The position numbers and the translations under genes are program-made. Below, one piece after another: positions 15,887 through 24,136 of a DNA stretch of 64,000 nt (position 1 is the stretch's first letter; every line of letters begins with the position of its first letter). The DNA is from Streptomyces sp. NBC_00464 (GTDB lineage Bacteria > Actinomycetota > Actinomycetes > Streptomycetales > Streptomycetaceae): positions 310,001-374,000 of the forward strand of contig NZ_CP107899.1 of the NCBI RefSeq assembly GCF_036013915.1, read 5' to 3'. A model generated the notes under the pieces. It was not told the origin of the DNA, did no database searches, and saw only the letters and a list, made by a program, of their open reading frames with translations.

Positions 15887-17560
15887 ATGACGCCGAATTC
15901 CACCCCCTCCTCCACGGCTCCGAGCCGGAGAAGCTTCCTCGCCACGGGCGCGGTCGCCGCTGTCGCCGTGGCCGGCGGGGTACCGCTGCTCGCCGCATGC
16001 GGTGGCTCGGGTTCAGGTTCAGGGAGCAAGGAAGGCACGACAACGGGCAAGGCCCTCAAGAAGGTTGTGCCGTCCTACGCCCCGCTGAACCTGGTCCAGC
16101 CCGACGTCGCCAGCGTCAACGGTTCGAGCCCCGGCTTCACCAAGCTGCCCGACCCGTTGGTCGTCTCCGTGAAGTCGGTCCCGGGCAAGGGCTCGTCGTT
16201 CCGGGTCATGACGCCGCTGTGGGGCACCGTCCCGAAGAAGAACAACCCGTACTACGCGGCCGTGAACAAGGCCGTCGGCGCCAAGCTCAACTTCGACCCG
16301 CAGGACGGCAACACCTACCAGGACAAGATCGGCGCGGTCCTCGCCGGCTCGGACATCCCGGACGTCATGACCATCCCCGGCTGGAACATGCAGGGGCAGA
16401 TCCGCAACGCGATCAGCGCCAAGTTCGCGGACCTGACTCCTTACCTGGCGGGCGACGCCGTCAAGAAGTACCCGAACCTGGCGAACATCCCGACGGGCGC
16501 CTGGCAGTACTCGGTCTTCGGCGGCAAGCTGCGCGGCCTGCCGATGCCGACGCCGATCATCGGCAACGCGATCTTCTACCGCAAGGACCTCATCGGCTCC
16601 GGCGCCGTGCCGGCGAGCGCGGACGACCTGCTGGCCTTCGGCAAGGAGCACACCGCTCCCAAGCAGAAGGTCTGGGCGTTCGACGACCTCTGGACCTGCA
16701 TCCAGAAGATCTACGGCCTGCTGCCGGACGCGCCGCACTACTGGCAGCTGGAGAACGGCAAGCTGGTCCACAAGATCGAGACGAAGGCATACCGCGAGGC
16801 GCTCGCCTTCGCCCGCAAGCTCCACGACGGCGGGTACGTCCACCCGGACGCCGACGCCGGCAAGGACGCCGACTCGAAGATCCGCTTCACCAGCGGTCAC
16901 GTGGTGATGTACAACGACGGCACCGGTGGCTGGAAGGGCATGGTCACAGAGCAGGCGGCCGCCAACCCCAAGTTCGACATGCAGGCGCTGGACTTCTTCA
17001 ACCACGACGGCGGCAAGCCGGTCCTGTGGCAGGACGACCCGGCGGGCATCTTCACCTTCCTCAGCAAGAAGCTCTCCAAGGCGCAGATCGAGGAGTTCCT
17101 CGCGATCGCCGACTACGCGGCCGCGCCGTACGGCACCGAGGAGTTCATGCTCACCAACTACGGAGTGAAGGGCACCCACTACACGATCAAGGACGGGGCC
17201 CCGACCTACACCCCGCAGGGTGTCGAGGAGGCGCAGCCCTCCACCTTCCTGTTCCTCGCCTCGCCGCCCACCTCCATCGCCTACCCGGACCAGCCGCAGC
17301 TGGCCAAGGACTACGCGGCCTGGATGGCGCGCCAGGCCCCGAACGTCAAGAAGCCCCTCTTCTTCGGCATGCAGGTCGTCGAGCCGCAGCGGTACGCCTC
17401 CCTGTACACGCCCTTCGACGACCTCCAGAAGGACATCCGCCGCGGCCGCAAGAAGGTCAGCGACGTCGACGAGGCCGTGAACACCTGGAAGAAGAGCGGC
17501 GGCGACAAGCTGCGCGACTGGTACCAGGACATTCTCGACAAGAACGGCTCCGGCGTCTGA
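15887..17560 (+). CDS. ABC transporter sugar-binding lipoprotein
   Basis: 557 residues; ATG at 15887. The N-terminus has a twin-arginine motif (SRRSFLATG) and ends in the lipobox LLAAC (Cys38), followed by GSGSGSGSK linker residues; so it is a lipid-anchored extracellular protein, probably Tat-exported. The mature part is a family-1-type carbohydrate-binding protein (KFADLTPYLAGDAVKKYPN, WAFDDLWTCIQKIYGLLPDA). The length, about 100 residues above the usual 430, matches binding proteins for longer oligosaccharides. It heads the importer operon with two permeases; xyloglucan oligosaccharides are the inferred cargo. A strong hairpin follows the stop and may stabilise this cistron. Confidence 0.93.
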   Translation: MTPNSTPSSTAPSRRSFLATGAVAAVAVAGGVPLLAACGGSGSGSGSKEGTTTGKALKKVVPSYAPLNLVQPDVASVNGSSPGFTKLPDPLVVSVKSVPGKGSSFRVMTPLWGTVPKKNNPYYAAVNKAVGAKLNFDPQDGNTYQDKIGAVLAGSDIPDVMTIPGWNMQGQIRNAISAKFADLTPYLAGDAVKKYPNLANIPTGAWQYSVFGGKLRGLPMPTPIIGNAIFYRKDLIGSGAVPASADDLLAFGKEHTAPKQKVWAFDDLWTCIQKIYGLLPDAPHYWQLENGKLVHKIETKAYREALAFARKLHDGGYVHPDADAGKDADSKIRFTSGHVVMYNDGTGGWKGMVTEQAAANPKFDMQALDFFNHDGGKPVLWQDDPAGIFTFLSKKLSKAQIEEFLAIADYAAAPYGTEEFMLTNYGVKGTHYTIKDGAPTYTPQGVEEAQPSTFLFLASPPTSIAYPDQPQLAKDYAAWMARQAPNVKKPLFFGMQVVEPQRYASLYTPFDDLQKDIRRGRKKVSDVDEAVNTWKKSGGDKLRDWYQDILDKNGSGV

Positions 17561-17600
17561 CGCGTACGACGCGCACCAGCCGTACGCAGGACAGCAAGAA

Positions 17601-17629
17601 GGCCGCCGGGCGCACGAAGCCCGGCGGCC
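17601..17629 (+). terminator. Intercistronic hairpin after the binding-protein gene
   Basis: Perfect 11-bp stem GGCCGCCGGGC (17601-17611) with 17619-17629, 7-base loop, between the binding-protein gene and the first permease gene. In importer operons such hairpins partly terminate or protect the upstream message so that binding protein exceeds permease; that role is inferred. Confidence 0.65.
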
Positions 17630-17660
17630 GTGGTGGGGAGCACGACATGGGGAGTACACG

Positions 17661-18800
17661 GTGAAGCCACGGGCCACGGTTACGACCGACCCGGACCGCA
17701 CCGCCGACGGGGCCGGAGCCTCGGCCGGCGGCAGCGGTGACGGGGACGGCAAGGACGGAAGCGGCACACGGACGGACAGGTCCCGCGCGATCGGTACGCG
17801 CGGATCCCGTACGGCGAAGAAGGCGAAGAGGGCGAAGAAGGGGTCGGCGAACACGGCGCCAACGGGTACCGGGCCACAGGCGGGCGGCATCACCTGGCGC
17901 CAACGGCTGCGGCGCGACCGCACCCTGGTGCTGATGACCCTGCCTGCCATCGCGCTGCTGCTGCTCTTCAACTACATCCCGCTGCTCGGGAACATCGTGG
18001 CCTTCCAGGACTACGACGTGTACGACCTGGGCATCACCGGCAGCCCCTTCGTCGGCTTCGACAACTTCACCCGGATCTTCGAGGACTACCGCTTCTGGGA
18101 AGTCCTCATCAACACCCTGGTCATCTTCATCACCCAGCTCGTCCTGTTCTTCCCCATCCCGATCGCCATCGCGCTGCTGGTCAACACGATCATGAGCGCA
18201 CGGGTCCGGGCCTGGGTCCAGGCAGTCGTCTATCTGCCGCACTTCTTCTCGTGGGTGCTCGTCGTCACCGTCTTCCAGCAGATGTTCGGCGGCGCCGGGC
18301 TGGTCGCCCAGTGGCTGCGTGAGCACGGCCACGAAGGCTTCGACCTGATGACCGACCCGGGCTTCTTCAAGTTCCTGGTCTCCGCCCAGGCGGTCTGGAA
18401 GGACGCCGGCTGGGGTGTGATCGTCTTCCTGGCCGCGCTCGCCGCCGTCAACACCGATCTGTACGAGGCCGCGGCCGTGGACGGCGCGGGCCGCTGGCGC
18501 CGGATGTGGCATGTCACGCTGCCCGCGCTGCGTCCGGTCATCGCGCTCCTGCTCGTCCTGCGCGTCGGCAGCGCGCTCAACCTCGACTTCGAGCAGATCC
18601 TGCTCCAGCGCGACCAGGTCGGCGCCGGCGCTTCGGAAATCCTGGACACCTACATCTGGTGGACGGGCATCAAAACCGGCGACTTCGGCTACGCGGCGGC
18701 CGCCGGCATCTTCAAGGGACTGTTCAGCGTCGCCATGGTGCTGGGTGCCAACAAGGTCGCCCACATGCTGGGCGAGCAGGGGGTGTACTCCAAGAAATGA
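17661..18800 (+). CDS. ABC sugar permease 1 (LplB/UgpA type)
   Basis: 379 residues; GTG at 17661 with GGGGAG upstream. The first 80 residues are a hydrophilic, low-complexity Gly/Lys/Arg extension, unusually long for this family. Six transmembrane segments follow, beginning TLVLMTLPAIALLLLFNYIP. The EAA loop that docks the ATPase is EAAAVDGAGRWRRMWHVTLP (about 272-291). The membrane partner of the downstream permease, overlapping it by 4 bases (ATGA). The basic extension is odd; a later start would lack a good ribosome binding site. Confidence 0.92.
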   Translation: MKPRATVTTDPDRTADGAGASAGGSGDGDGKDGSGTRTDRSRAIGTRGSRTAKKAKRAKKGSANTAPTGTGPQAGGITWRQRLRRDRTLVLMTLPAIALLLLFNYIPLLGNIVAFQDYDVYDLGITGSPFVGFDNFTRIFEDYRFWEVLINTLVIFITQLVLFFPIPIAIALLVNTIMSARVRAWVQAVVYLPHFFSWVLVVTVFQQMFGGAGLVAQWLREHGHEGFDLMTDPGFFKFLVSAQAVWKDAGWGVIVFLAALAAVNTDLYEAAAVDGAGRWRRMWHVTLPALRPVIALLLVLRVGSALNLDFEQILLQRDQVGAGASEILDTYIWWTGIKTGDFGYAAAAGIFKGLFSVAMVLGANKVAHMLGEQGVYSKK

Positions 18801-19768
18801 CAACTCTCCTGGAACGTGAGAAGGACCCGGCAGAGCCCGCGCCCCGCGCGGAGACTCCGCTCCAGCGCGCCCTGCGCACGGAACCCCGCCCCGTCTGGGA
18901 GGAGGAGCCCACCAAGGCGGGTCTCGCCTTCAAGGGCTTCGGACTCGTCGCGATCTGCGCGATCGTGATCATCCCGATCTGGGTGGTGCTCGTCACCAGT
19001 CTCTCCGACACCAAGGCGATCAACGACGCGGGCGGTCTGGTCGTCTGGCCGAAGAGCATCACGTTCGTCGCCTACAAGGAGCTCCTCAGCGGTGGCGCGG
19101 TGACCCGCGCGGCCGCCGTGAGCGTCGGCCTCACCGTCGTCGGCACGGTGGTCAGCATGGTGGTCTCGGTCCTGTGCGCGTACGGACTGAGCCGCCGCGA
19201 CTCCTACGCCCACCGTCCGCTGCTGATGACCCTGATGGCGACGATGTTCTTCGGCGCCGGGCTCATCCCCACGTACCTGCTGGTCACCGGCATCGGTCTG
19301 AGCGACAGCTACTGGTCGATGATCCTGCCCAGCGCGATCAGCGTCTTCAACGTGCTGGTCCTGCGCGGCTTCTTCATGGACACCGCGCCCGAACTCATCG
19401 ACGCGGCCCGCATCGACGGCGCCGGCGAGTGGCGGATCCTGCTCCAGATCATCATGCCGCTCTCGCGTGCCGTGATCGCCGTGATCTCGCTCTTCTACGC
19501 GGTGGGCTACTGGAGCCAGTGGTTCAACGCGATGCTCTACATCCAGGACAGCGAGAAGTACCCGCTGCAGATGATCCTGCGCCAGCTGGTCCTCCAGCAC
19601 CAGGTCCCGCCGGGCGCCATGGGCGCGGCGGTCAGCAACGGGTCGATCAACAGCCTCGCCGTGCAGATGGCGGTCATGATCCTCGCGTTGATCCCGGTGG
19701 CGATCCTGTCGCCGTTCGTCCAGAAGCACTTCCAGAAGGGCATGCTCACCGGCGCCGTGAAGGGCTGA
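18797..19768 (+). CDS. ABC sugar permease 2 (LplC/UgpE type)
   Basis: 323 residues; ATG at 18797 overlaps the previous stop (ATGA), so translation is coupled. Six transmembrane segments (the first GLVAICAIVIIPIWVVLVTS). EAA loop DAARIDGAGEWRILLQIIMP. With the binding protein and permease 1 it forms a CUT1-type oligosaccharide importer. No ATPase gene lies in the operon; in Streptomyces such importers share the ATPase MsiK encoded elsewhere, which is established for cellobiose and maltose systems and inferred here. Confidence 0.93.
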   Translation: MTTLLEREKDPAEPAPRAETPLQRALRTEPRPVWEEEPTKAGLAFKGFGLVAICAIVIIPIWVVLVTSLSDTKAINDAGGLVVWPKSITFVAYKELLSGGAVTRAAAVSVGLTVVGTVVSMVVSVLCAYGLSRRDSYAHRPLLMTLMATMFFGAGLIPTYLLVTGIGLSDSYWSMILPSAISVFNVLVLRGFFMDTAPELIDAARIDGAGEWRILLQIIMPLSRAVIAVISLFYAVGYWSQWFNAMLYIQDSEKYPLQMILRQLVLQHQVPPGAMGAAVSNGSINSLAVQMAVMILALIPVAILSPFVQKHFQKGMLTGAVKG

Positions 19769-19787
19769 TCGGCAGCACAGCCCCGGT

Positions 19788-19825
19788 GCGGGGCCGGTCC
19801 ACGCACAGTCCGGGACCGGCCCCGC
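19788..19825 (+). terminator. Terminator of the importer operon
   Basis: Perfect 13-bp stem GCGGGGCCGGTCC (19788-19800) with 19813-19825, 12-base loop, followed by a pyrimidine-rich tract that runs to about 19880. Confidence 0.85.
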
Positions 19826-19893
19826 CCCTTCTTCCCCTCCTCCACGCTTCCCCTCCCCTTGTCCTTCTTGCCCTTGTCCGGAAGGTGTTCGCC

Positions 19894-22137
19894 ATGCGCG
19901 CTTCGTCTGCGCCCACGCCCAGCCGTAGAACCGTGCTCGCGGGAGCGGCCGTCGCCGCGGCCGCAGTGGCCCTGCCCGTCGCGGGCCCCGCCGCAGCCGC
20001 ATCCAAGCACCACCGGGACGAGTCCACCGAGCCCCATCGCTGGCGGACCGCCGCGATCGGCGGGACGGGATTCGTCACCGGGGTGCTGTTCCACCCTTCC
20101 GTGAAGGGACTGGCGTACGCCCGTACCGACATCGGCGGCGCCTACCGCTGGGACGACGCGAAGGCCCGCTGGACCGCGCTCACCGACCATCTCGGCTGGG
20201 ACGACTGGAATCTGCTGGGCATCGAGGCCCTGGCCGTCGACCCGGCGCACCCGGACCGCCTCTACCTGGCCTGCGGTACGTACGCCCAGTCCTGGGCGAG
20301 CCCCGGCGCGGTGCTCCGCTCCGAGGACCGGGGCGCGACCTGGCAGCGGGCGGACCTGACGGTGCGTCTCGGCGCCAACGAGGACGGGCGCGGGGCCGGC
20401 GAGCGGCTGCTCGTGGACCCGCGGGACAGCGACACGCTGTGGCTCGGCACCCGGCACGACGGGCTGCTGCGCTCCACCGACCGGGGTGCGACGTGGGCCG
20501 CGGCCGACTTCCCCGCCACCGCGTCGGCGAGCGGCCAGGGCGTGATGTTCCTCGCCGCCGCGGGCCGGGTGGTGTACGCGGGCTGGGGTGACGGAGGCAG
20601 CGCGCTCTACCGTGGAGACGGCTCCGGCGGCTGGGAGGCCGTGCCCGGTCAGCCGTCCGGCAGTGCGGCGACGAAGGTACCGGTCCGGGCCGCGTACGAC
20701 GCCAAGGGCCGCGCCCTGTACGTCACCTACGCGGACGCCCCGGGCCCCAACGGGCAGTCCGCCGGCTCCGTCCACCGCCTCGACACGGTGACGGACACCT
20801 GGAGTGAAGTCACACCGGTGCAGCCCGACGCCGCGGCCGGTGACGGCTTCGGCTACGGCGGTGTCGCGGTCGACGCGCGCCGCGCCGGCACGCTCGTGGT
20901 CACCACCAACAACCGCTGGTCGCAGATCGACACGGTGTTCCGCTCCACCGACGCGGGTGCCACCTGGACCTCGCTCAAGGACACCGCGGTCCTCGATGTC
21001 GCGGAGACCCCCTATCTGCGGTGGGGCGGGGAGGCCAAGTTCGGCTGGTGGATCCAGGCCGTGGCCGTCGACCCGTTCGACTCGCGGCACATCGTGTTCG
21101 GGACCGGCGCGACGATCTTCGGGACCCGCGACCTCGTCCACTGGGCCCCGGAGATCCGAGGTCTGGAGGAGTCGTCGGTACGCTTCCTGCTCGCCCCGCC
21201 GGGAAAGGGCGCCCGTCTCCTCAGCGGCCTGGGCGACATCGGGGTGATGTACCACGACTCGCTGACCGCCTCCCCGTCGCGCGGCATGGCGTCGAATCCG
21301 GTCTTCGGCACGGCCACCGGCCTCGCCCTGGCCGCGCTGAAGCCCGCCTACGTCGTGCGGACGGGCTGGCCGTCGGGCTCCACCTCCGCCGGGGCGTCCT
21401 CGGACGACGGCGGCAGGACCTGGCAGCCGTTCGCCACCCAGCCGGAGATCGCCGCCTCCGCCCCCGGTCCGGTCGCGGTCTCCGCGGACGGGTCGGTCCT
21501 GCTCTGGTCGTTCGTCCACTGGGACGGCACCAAGTACCCCGCTCACCGCTCCACCGACGGCGGCGCGAGCTGGACCGAGGTCGCCACGTTCCCCAAGGGC
21601 GCGGCCCCGGTCGCCGATCCGCTCGACCCGCGGCGCTTCTACGTCTACGACACCGACACCGGAGCGGTCTTCCACTCCGCGGACGGCGGGGCGACCTTCG
21701 CCCCCGGCGCGGCCGGACTCCCCTCCGGTGACGTGCAGTTCAAGGTGGCGGCGGCGCCCGGACGTTGCGGCGACCTGTGGCTCTCCGCGAAGGACAACGG
21801 ACTGTTCCGTTCGACGGACGGCGGGCTGACGTTCACGGCCGTGGCCGGCTGCCAGGCCTCGCACGCCCTCGGCTTCGGCAGGGCGGCTCCGGTGAAGGAC
21901 CGCAAGCGGCCCGGTGCCGGCTATCCGGCCGTCTTCCAGACGGGCAGGGTCTCCGCGACGCACGACGGCGTGGCGGTGCTGCGCTCGGACGACGCGGGCG
22001 CCACCTGGGTCCGGATCAACGACGACTCCCACCAGTGGGGCTGGACCGGCGAAGTGATCACCGGCGACCCCCGCGTCCACGGCCGTGTCTACCTGGGCAC
22101 CAACGGCCGCGGCATCCAGTACGCAGAACCCGCATAA
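19894..22137 (+). CDS. GH74 xyloglucanase, Tat-exported
   Basis: 747 residues; ATG at 19894 with GGAAGG upstream. A twin-arginine signal (PSRRTVLAGAAVAAAAVALP, cleavage near residue 40) is followed by two seven-bladed propellers made of Asp-box/BNR repeats (RSEDRGATWQRA, RSTDRGATWAAA, RSTDAGATWTSL, RSTDGGASWTEV and others). The first blade has the catalytic acid in ARTDIGGAYRWD (Asp79), the hallmark of GH74. No cellulose-binding module is attached, unlike many secreted Streptomyces GH74. It cuts the beta-1,4-glucan backbone of xyloglucan outside the cell. First gene of a rightward GH74-GH42-GH95-GH12 group; 22 bases separate it from GH42. Confidence 0.9.
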   Translation: MRASSAPTPSRRTVLAGAAVAAAAVALPVAGPAAAASKHHRDESTEPHRWRTAAIGGTGFVTGVLFHPSVKGLAYARTDIGGAYRWDDAKARWTALTDHLGWDDWNLLGIEALAVDPAHPDRLYLACGTYAQSWASPGAVLRSEDRGATWQRADLTVRLGANEDGRGAGERLLVDPRDSDTLWLGTRHDGLLRSTDRGATWAAADFPATASASGQGVMFLAAAGRVVYAGWGDGGSALYRGDGSGGWEAVPGQPSGSAATKVPVRAAYDAKGRALYVTYADAPGPNGQSAGSVHRLDTVTDTWSEVTPVQPDAAAGDGFGYGGVAVDARRAGTLVVTTNNRWSQIDTVFRSTDAGATWTSLKDTAVLDVAETPYLRWGGEAKFGWWIQAVAVDPFDSRHIVFGTGATIFGTRDLVHWAPEIRGLEESSVRFLLAPPGKGARLLSGLGDIGVMYHDSLTASPSRGMASNPVFGTATGLALAALKPAYVVRTGWPSGSTSAGASSDDGGRTWQPFATQPEIAASAPGPVAVSADGSVLLWSFVHWDGTKYPAHRSTDGGASWTEVATFPKGAAPVADPLDPRRFYVYDTDTGAVFHSADGGATFAPGAAGLPSGDVQFKVAAAPGRCGDLWLSAKDNGLFRSTDGGLTFTAVAGCQASHALGFGRAAPVKDRKRPGAGYPAVFQTGRVSATHDGVAVLRSDDAGATWVRINDDSHQWGWTGEVITGDPRVHGRVYLGTNGRGIQYAEPA

Positions 22138-22159
22138 GCAAGAAGGAACGAGAGACGCC

Positions 22160-24136
22160 ATGCCGTCCCTGCGCGACGCAGCCCGTGGCCGCATCCTCTT
22201 CGGAGGCGACTACAACCCCGAACAGTGGCCCGAGGAGGTGTGGGAGGACGACGCCCGGCTGATGAAGGAGGCCGGGGTCAACTCCGTCACCCTCGGCGTC
22301 TTCTCCTGGGCGAAAATCGAACCACGCCCAGGAGCACGGGAGTTCGGCTGGCTGGACCGGCTGATGGACCTGATGCACACGAACGGCATCGGCGTCGTGC
22401 TCGCCACCCCGACCGCGTCCCCGCCGCCGTGGATGGGGGCGCGGCACCCGGAGACCCTGCCGCGCACCGAGGACGGCTCGGTCGTCTGGTACGGCTCGCG
22501 CCAGCAGTTCTGTGCGAGCTCCCCCGTCTACCGGCGCTACGCCGCGGCCCTCACCGAGGACCTCGCGGCGCGGTACGCGGACCATCCCGCGCTCACCGTC
22601 TGGCACATCAACAACGAGTACTGCACCCACTGCTGGTGCGACGAGACGGCCGCCCACTTCCGCCGGTGGCTGCGCAGCCGGTACGGCACGGTCGACGCAC
22701 TCAACGAGGCCTGGGGCACGGCGTTCTGGAGCCAGCGCTACGACTCCTGGACCGAGATCCTGCCGCCGCGCAAGGCGCAGTACATGAAGAACCCGGCGCA
22801 GGTGCTGGACTTCAAGCGGTTCACCTCCGACGCGCTGATGGAGTGCTATGTCGCGGAGCGCGACATCGTGGCCCGGCACACCCCGCGCATTCCGGTGACG
22901 ACGAACTTCATGCCGCTGTGGTCGGGCCAGGACGCCTGGGCCTGGTCGGCGCAGGAGGACATCGTCTCCGTCGACATCTATCCGGACCCGCGGGACCCGC
23001 AGGGCGGCCAGTACAACGCGATGCTCGCCGACATGACGCGCTCGCAGGCCGCAGGACCGTGGATGCTGATGGAACAGGCGGCGGGACCGGTCAACTGGCG
23101 GGGCGTCAACCACCCCAAGCCCGAGGGCCTGAACCGGCTCTGGTCGCTGCAGGCCGTGGCGCGCGGCGCCGATGCCGTCTGCTACTTCCAGTGGCGGCAG
23201 TCCCGGCAGGGCTCGGAGAAGTTCCACTCCGGGATGCTCACCCACGCCGGCGAGCAGGGCCGCACCTTCCGCGAGATCAAGCGCCTGGGAGCGGAACTCG
23301 CCACGCTGGGCCCGGCCGTCGGCGGCGGTGACGTACCCGCAGACGTGGCGATCCTGCACGACTGGGACTCGTGGTGGGCCGGCACGCAGGAGGGCAGGCC
23401 GTCCTCGCTGCTGGACTACACCGAGGTCGTGCAGCGCTGGCACCGGGCCCTGTGGGAGAACGGTGTCGCCACGGAGTTCGCCCGCCCGGATGCCGACCTC
23501 AGCCGGTTCAAGGCGGTCGCCGTACCTCATCTGTATCTGCTCACCGACGCCTCGATCGACAATCTCGTGGCGTACGCGCAGGGCGGCGGAACCCTGGTCT
23601 GCGGCTTCTTCAGCGGGGTCGCCGACGTCGACGACCGCATCAGGCCCGGCGGCATGGACGCGCGGCTGCGCGAGCTGTTCGGGATCCGCACGCTGCACGA
23701 GTGGTGGCCGCTGGACGCGGATTCGGCCGTGGAGTGCGACGGCTTCAGGGGCACCCTGTGGTCGGAGGAGCTGGAGGCGACACAGGGCACCGAGGTCGTG
23801 GCCGCGTATCGCGAAGGCGAGCTGGCCGGGCTGCCCGCGGTGCTCCGCAGGGACCGCGCCCACTACCTGTCGACGCTGCCGGAGCCGCAGGCGCTGCGTG
23901 CGCTGCTCGGTGACATGGTGCGGGCGGCCGGCGTGGAGCCCGTGCTCGCCGGGCTGCCCGAAGGGGTGGAGGCGGTCCGTCGCGGCGAGCTGCTCTTCCT
24001 GCTCCACCACGGGCGGGACTCCGTCACCGTGGCCGTGCCCGGTGCGCACGAGGAACTGCTGACCGGCCGGACGGTCGAGGACCGGGTGGAGCTGGGGCGT
24101 TACGGCGTGGCCGTGCTGCGGAGCGCCGCGCCATGA
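22160..24136 (+). CDS. GH42 beta-galactosidase
   Basis: 658 residues; ATG at 22160 with AAGGAACGAG upstream. Start of domain A is ILFGGDYNPEQWPEEVW. Acid/base Glu153 is in WHINNEY, and the nucleophile Glu305 in WMLMEQAAGPVNW. The cluster CTHCWC (Cys155, 158, 160) matches the zinc site of GH42 enzymes. Domains B (trimerisation) and C follow, complete in length. No signal peptide: acts inside on imported oligosaccharides, removing beta-1,2-galactose from xyloglucan side chains in this context. Overlaps the next gene by 4 bases (ATGA). Confidence 0.93.
   Translation: MPSLRDAARGRILFGGDYNPEQWPEEVWEDDARLMKEAGVNSVTLGVFSWAKIEPRPGAREFGWLDRLMDLMHTNGIGVVLATPTASPPPWMGARHPETLPRTEDGSVVWYGSRQQFCASSPVYRRYAAALTEDLAARYADHPALTVWHINNEYCTHCWCDETAAHFRRWLRSRYGTVDALNEAWGTAFWSQRYDSWTEILPPRKAQYMKNPAQVLDFKRFTSDALMECYVAERDIVARHTPRIPVTTNFMPLWSGQDAWAWSAQEDIVSVDIYPDPRDPQGGQYNAMLADMTRSQAAGPWMLMEQAAGPVNWRGVNHPKPEGLNRLWSLQAVARGADAVCYFQWRQSRQGSEKFHSGMLTHAGEQGRTFREIKRLGAELATLGPAVGGGDVPADVAILHDWDSWWAGTQEGRPSSLLDYTEVVQRWHRALWENGVATEFARPDADLSRFKAVAVPHLYLLTDASIDNLVAYAQGGGTLVCGFFSGVADVDDRIRPGGMDARLRELFGIRTLHEWWPLDADSAVECDGFRGTLWSEELEATQGTEVVAAYREGELAGLPAVLRRDRAHYLSTLPEPQALRALLGDMVRAAGVEPVLAGLPEGVEAVRRGELLFLLHHGRDSVTVAVPGAHEELLTGRTVEDRVELGRYGVAVLRSAAP

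Noticed and set aside
19537..22194. 885-codon open frame antisense to GH74
   Set aside because: Composition typical of antisense shadows; the plus strand has clear GH74 motifs and signal peptide.
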